Assembly: GCA_902464345.1 (NCBI GenBank)
Contig: CABQJA010000079.1
Span: 1 to 9,441, forward strand
Source of the DNA: an uncultured Clostridium sp.
GTDB taxonomy: Bacteria; Bacillota; Clostridia; Lachnospirales; Lachnospiraceae
Direction: 5' to 3'
DNA: 9,441 bases
Position 1 is the stretch's first letter, and every line of letters starts with the position of its first letter. The position numbers were made by a program, and so were the translations under genes. The notes beneath the pieces were generated by a model, which made no database searches, was not told the origin of the DNA, and saw nothing but the letters and a program-made list of their open reading frames with translations. Of this stretch, positions 6,033 through 9,441 are shown one piece after another.

Positions 6033-6061
6033 TTGTGTTCGCTATTTTGATAAGGTATAAT
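6033..6061 (+). promoter_or_regulatory. Sigma-A-like promoter with a palindrome over the -10
   Basis: TTGTGT (6033-6038) and a perfect TATAAT (6056-6061) are separated by 17 bases, predicting a start near 6068, about 16 bases before the ATG at 6084. The -10 lies inside GGTATAATATACC (6054-6066), a perfect 6+1+6 inverted repeat. This is a natural position for a repressor site, though the cognate factor is unknown. The promoter would drive 6084-6434 and the ABC genes behind it. Confidence 0.7.
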
Positions 6062-6083
6062 ATACCCATTGGAGTGATATAAG

Positions 6084-6434
6084 ATGGATAAGACAGAGAA
6101 AAAACGACAGAAAGAACAATATATCGTAGAAGAAATGATCCGCCTGTATTGCCGGAAAAATCATTCGGATGAATGGAAGAAAACGGGACAGATGTGCCGG
6201 ACCTGCCAGGAGCTATCTGATTATGCCAAGCTCGGGAGTCAGAAATGTCCGTTTATGAAGGAGAAGACCTTCTGCGTAAACTGCAGGGTACATTGCTATA
6301 AACCGGAGAAACGGGAGCAGATCCGACAGGTGATGCGGTTCTCCGGGCCGAGAATGATGTTATATCATCCGGTTCTTGCAATGTGGCATCTGATATGCAG
6401 CAAAAGAGAAAAAAGAAAACAGGTAAAAGGATAA
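6084..6434 (+). CDS. Cys-rich 'nitrous oxide-stimulated promoter' family protein
   Basis: The 116-residue soluble protein fits the widespread but uncharacterised family named after a nitrous oxide-stimulated promoter. Visible hallmarks are 'MIRLYC...H' (C23, H27), 'MCRTCQELSDYA' (C38, C41), 'KCP' (C55), 'FCVNCRVHCY' (C64, C67, H70, C71) and 'VMRFSGPRMMLYHP' (residues 83-96, H95). So many paired Cys and His residues suggest one or two structural zinc sites or a redox site. The family name comes from one promoter and says little about function. The start is backed by GGAGTGA at 6071-6077, six bases before the ATG. The stop is seven bases before the first ABC gene, so the three genes are likely co-transcribed. 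Such proteins are often annotated near thiol or redox functions, but no role can be assigned here. Confidence 0.82.
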   Translation: MDKTEKKRQKEQYIVEEMIRLYCRKNHSDEWKKTGQMCRTCQELSDYAKLGSQKCPFMKEKTFCVNCRVHCYKPEKREQIRQVMRFSGPRMMLYHPVLAMWHLICSKREKRKQVKG

Positions 6435-6441
6435 GAAAGAG

Positions 6442-8181
6442 ATGATTAAAACAAGGCTGGTGGGACTTTTATCCCATGCAAAAAAATATATTGTATATAC
6501 GGTTTTATGGCAGTGGATCGCATTGCTTTCACAGGTGGTGGCGGTGTTTGCGATTGCGGATCTGCTGGAACGCATGGTAGCTCAGACGGTTACAACGGCA
6601 ATGATCGGACGGACGGTTCTGATTCTGGTGCTGGTGGTGTTTGTGCGGTTTATGAGTGAACGGATGGGGGCGAAATCCTCCTACCGGGCATGTGTGGATG
6701 TAAAACGGATCCTGCGGGAAAAGATTTACGGAAAAATGTTGAAACTGGGGGCGTCCTACAGCGAGCAGGTATCCTCCTCTGAAGTGGTTCAGGTGGCTGC
6801 AGAGGGTGTGGAACAGCTGGAGACATATTTCGGAAAGTATCTGCCGCAGTTGTTTTACAGTATGCTGGCACCGGTCACATTGTTTATCATCCTGTGCAGA
6901 GTCAGCCTGAAGGCAAGTGTAATTCTGCTGATCTGCGTACCGCTGATCCCGGTTTCAATCGTGGTAGTACAGAAGATTGCAAAGAAATTATTAAATAAAT
7001 ACTGGAGTATTTATACAGGATTGGGTGACTCGTTCCTTGAGAATCTGCAGGGCCTGACTACCTTGAAAATCTATCAGGCGGATCAGCAGAAAGCGGATGA
7101 GATGGATGAGGAGTCACAGAGATTTCGCAGGGTGACCATGAAGGTACTGACTATGCAGTTGAATTCCACCAGTGTTATGGATATTGTAGCATATGGTGGT
7201 GCTGCGATCGGCATGGCGGTTGCGGTTTCAGAATTTTTAAATGGGAATCTCAGTGTTTCGGGAACCTTATGTATTGTTTTACTTGCCAGTGAATTTTTCC
7301 TGCCGTTACGGCTTTTGGGATCCTATTTCCATATTGCAATGAATGGGATGGCTGCCAGTGATAAGATTTTCAGAATTCTGGATTTGCCGGAACCACAGAC
7401 CGGAGACCGAACATTGCCGGATGGAGCATTGGATATTTCACTTCGGGATGTACATTTCTCATATGAGGAGGACCGGGAGATTTTAAAAGGTATGAGTCTG
7501 GAACTACCGGCCGGAAGCTTTATCTCTCTGGTCGGAGAATCCGGATGTGGCAAAAGTACGATTGCCGGAATTTTGTCCGGAAAGAACCGGGGATACACCG
7601 GAGAAGTTATGATCGGAGGTATTCCGCTTTCCGATATACAGGAAGCGGATCTGATGAAACGTGTAGTGCTGGTGCGGCATAACAGCTATCTGTTTAAAGG
7701 AACCGTGGAAGAGAATCTGCGGATGGCGAAGCCGGATGCGACAGAAGAGGAAATGAATGCGGTTCTTAAAAAGGTGAATCTTTTTGGATTCCTGCAGACA
7801 CAGGAAGGCCTGCAGACGAAGTTATTGGAAAGAGCGGAAAATCTGTCCGGCGGACAGTGTCAGCGGCTGGTAATTGCAAGAGCATTATTGAAACCGGAGG
7901 GAACGATATTTATTTTTGATGAAGCAACCTCCAATATTGATGTGGAGAGCGAAGAACTGATCATGGATGTGATTCATGAGCTTGCGAAAACAAAGACGGT
8001 ACTGCTGATTTCTCATCGGCTGGCAAATGTTGTGAAATCGGATCGGATTTATTTCCTGCAGAACGGAGAAATAAAGGAAAACGGAACGCATGAAGCGCTT
8101 ATGCAGGCGGGAGGAGCATATCGACATTTGTATGAGAGCCAGATGGCTCTGGAAAATTATGGAAAGGAGGTAGCCAGATAA
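6442..8181 (+). CDS. ABC exporter half-transporter, CydD-like permease/ATPase fusion
   Basis: The 579-residue protein has a type I exporter membrane domain (about 1-310, with segments near 18-42, 55-72, 135-152, 156-178, 246-266 and 272-290) followed by a nucleotide-binding domain. The motif EFFLPLR (284-290), just before the linker, is typical of CydD-type subunits. ATPase motifs are Walker A GESGCGKST (365-373), signature LSGGQ (468-472), Walker B IFIFDE with catalytic E494, D-loop SNID and switch H525. The Q-loop glutamine appears to be replaced by His ('VRHNSYLFKG', H413). It would pair with the next gene's product, whose start overlaps this stop. CydDC of E. coli exports cysteine and glutathione and binds haem. 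Without cydAB in view the cargo is undetermined. The ribosome binding site is poor, possibly AAAAGG at 6425-6430, so coupling to the preceding gene is likely. Confidence 0.88.
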   Translation: MIKTRLVGLLSHAKKYIVYTVLWQWIALLSQVVAVFAIADLLERMVAQTVTTAMIGRTVLILVLVVFVRFMSERMGAKSSYRACVDVKRILREKIYGKMLKLGASYSEQVSSSEVVQVAAEGVEQLETYFGKYLPQLFYSMLAPVTLFIILCRVSLKASVILLICVPLIPVSIVVVQKIAKKLLNKYWSIYTGLGDSFLENLQGLTTLKIYQADQQKADEMDEESQRFRRVTMKVLTMQLNSTSVMDIVAYGGAAIGMAVAVSEFLNGNLSVSGTLCIVLLASEFFLPLRLLGSYFHIAMNGMAASDKIFRILDLPEPQTGDRTLPDGALDISLRDVHFSYEEDREILKGMSLELPAGSFISLVGESGCGKSTIAGILSGKNRGYTGEVMIGGIPLSDIQEADLMKRVVLVRHNSYLFKGTVEENLRMAKPDATEEEMNAVLKKVNLFGFLQTQEGLQTKLLERAENLSGGQCQRLVIARALLKPEGTIFIFDEATSNIDVESEELIMDVIHELAKTKTVLLISHRLANVVKSDRIYFLQNGEIKENGTHEALMQAGGAYRHLYESQMALENYGKEVAR

Positions 8182-9441
8182 TGGAGAAGAAACGTAGAAG
8201 CGCAATTGCAATTATGGGACAGCTGATCGGTCTGGTGAAGCCTCTGATTCACATCATGCTGGCGGCAATCCTCCTGGGAACGTTAGGCTATTTGTGTGCA
8301 ATTTTTCTGACAATTCTGGCTGGACAGGTGATGCTTCACGGACTGGCCGCCGGTGTTGCGGGAGTGACGGTTCCGATGGAACATCTATGGCTGGCGGAAG
8401 CTCCGGTGCGGACGATTCTGATTGTGATGATCGTGATTGCAGTCCTTCGGGGAATCCTGCACTATGCAGAGCAGTACTGTAATCATTTCATTGCGTTTAA
8501 ACTGCTGGCAATTATTCGGCATAAGGTGTTTGCAAGTCTTCGAAAGCTCTGCCCGGCGAAGCTGGAAGGTCGTGATAAGGGAAATCTGATCTCCATAATC
8601 ACAACGGATATTGAGCTGCTGGAGGTGTTTTATGCACATACGATCTCTCCGATAGCCATTGCGATCATAACCTCTCTGATCATGGTGATTTTTATAGGAA
8701 GATATCATTGGCTGGCAGGGCTTCTGGCGCTTGTAGCATATTTGACCGTAGGAGTTGTGATCCCGATGTGGAATGGCAGACGGGGCAGCGAGAGCGGAAT
8801 GGAGTTCCGGACAGGATTTGGGGAGCTGAACAGCTTCGTGCTGGATTCTCTTCGGGGACTGGATGAGACGATCCAGTACGGACAGGGAGAAAGCAGAAAG
8901 GCACAGATGTCAGAACGTTCCGGAAAGCTTGCGGGACTGCAGCGGTCATTAAGCAGACTGGAAGGTTACCAGCGTTCGTTTACCAATATGGTGATTCTGC
9001 TGGCATCCTTTGGAATGCTGCTGTTAACGATATGGTTATACAACAAAGGAGCCGTGGGCTTTGATGGAATCCTCACCTGTACGATTGCAATGATGGGATC
9101 CTTTGGGCCGGTAGTTGCTTTGTCAAGCCTGTCCAATAACCTGAATCAGACATTGGCGAGTGGAGAACGGGTGCTGTCGTTGCTGGAGGAGGCTCCGTTA
9201 GTGGAGGAGATTCCGGGAGGATATGAGAAAGAAAGCAACCATGTATTTGCAGGAGCCGAGGCGGAGAACGTAACCTTTGCATATGAGGAAGAAACGATTC
9301 TGAAGGATTATTATCTGAAGCTGGAGCCGGGAAGAATTACAGGGATCCACGGGGCAAGCGGCTCCGGAAAGTCTACGCTTTTAAAGCTTCTCATGCGGTT
9401 CTGGGATGTGCAGAAGGGTCGTGTGTCTGTCGATGGCGAGG
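8181..9441 (+). CDS. ABC exporter half-transporter, CydC-like, cut by the window end
   Basis: The first 420 residues are present; the gene continues past base 9441. The ATG overlaps the previous stop by one base (TAATG) and has a strong AAAGGAGG at 8163-8170. The membrane domain covers about residues 15-315, with segments near 23-50, 77-91, 154-173, 178-196 and 271-287, and the cytoplasmic loop 'GRDKGNLISIITTDIELLE' typical of exporters. The ATPase domain begins near 360 ('VTFAYEEETILKDYYLKLEPG') and includes Walker A GASGSGKST (391-399). The signature, Walker B and switch motifs lie outside the window. The segment 'SFGPVVALSSLSNNLNQTL' before the linker fits the CydC-type partner. It most likely forms a heterodimer with the product of 6442-8181. 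Cargo is unknown, with thiol or haem-related export as the family precedent. Confidence 0.88.
   Translation, partial: MEKKRRSAIAIMGQLIGLVKPLIHIMLAAILLGTLGYLCAIFLTILAGQVMLHGLAAGVAGVTVPMEHLWLAEAPVRTILIVMIVIAVLRGILHYAEQYCNHFIAFKLLAIIRHKVFASLRKLCPAKLEGRDKGNLISIITTDIELLEVFYAHTISPIAIAIITSLIMVIFIGRYHWLAGLLALVAYLTVGVVIPMWNGRRGSESGMEFRTGFGELNSFVLDSLRGLDETIQYGQGESRKAQMSERSGKLAGLQRSLSRLEGYQRSFTNMVILLASFGMLLLTIWLYNKGAVGFDGILTCTIAMMGSFGPVVALSSLSNNLNQTLASGERVLSLLEEAPLVEEIPGGYEKESNHVFAGAEAENVTFAYEEETILKDYYLKLEPGRITGIHGASGSGKSTLLKLLMRFWDVQKGRVSVDGE

Noticed and set aside
6442..9441. Calling the ABC pair definite cydDC of a cytochrome bd oxidase
   Set aside because: The subunits resemble CydD and CydC, but no cydA or cydB is in the window and the organism looks anaerobic, so the oxidase-linked role is not supported.

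Overview
The window looks like a chromosomal segment from an anaerobic Firmicute, most likely Lachnospiraceae or a close Clostridia relative. The signs are AGGAGG-type ribosome binding sites, moderate GC with AT-rich intergenic gaps, a split FeoA/FeoB pair followed by a short Cys-rich FeoB-associated peptide, and a protein style typical of gut Clostridia. The genus is not determined. All nine genes lie on the + strand. I see no RNA gene, mobile element or CRISPR array.

Region 1 (1-3398) is a ferrous-iron uptake block. It holds feoA (14-232), an AT-rich 113-base gap with a 10-base-periodic TTAGCA/TTAAT repeat array, feoB (346-2763), a 50-residue membrane peptide with a Cys/His tail (2798-2950), and a Fur-fold regulator lacking the usual metal-binding C-terminus (2947-3354). 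A hairpin terminator at 3361-3398 closes the block.

Region 2 (3401-6026) is a two-gene operon preceded by a near-consensus Fur box (3401-3415). It encodes a small single-span membrane protein (DUF6110-type, 3505-3837) and an overlapping P1B-type ATPase (3834-5933) whose CPC transport motif is replaced by SCA. A P1B-6-like ATPase with a small membrane partner behind a Fur box matches the layout described for ferrosome (iron-storage organelle) genes fezA/fezB in Clostridioides difficile. I read this region as a candidate ferrosome operon beside its own iron importer. Iron would enter through FeoB and, when in excess, be pumped by the ATPase into an internal compartment. That working model is inference; the gene order, motifs and Fur box are visible. 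A strong GNRA-loop terminator follows at 6000-6026.

Region 3 (6033-9441) starts with a sigma-A-like promoter whose -10 element lies inside a perfect 13-base palindrome. It drives a 116-residue Cys-rich protein of the 'nitrous oxide-stimulated promoter' family (6084-6434), then two tightly packed ABC exporter half-transporters resembling CydD and CydC (6442-8181; 8181 to beyond the window end). They probably form one heterodimeric exporter, perhaps of a thiol or a haem-related molecule. No cytochrome bd genes are in the window, so the substrate is open.
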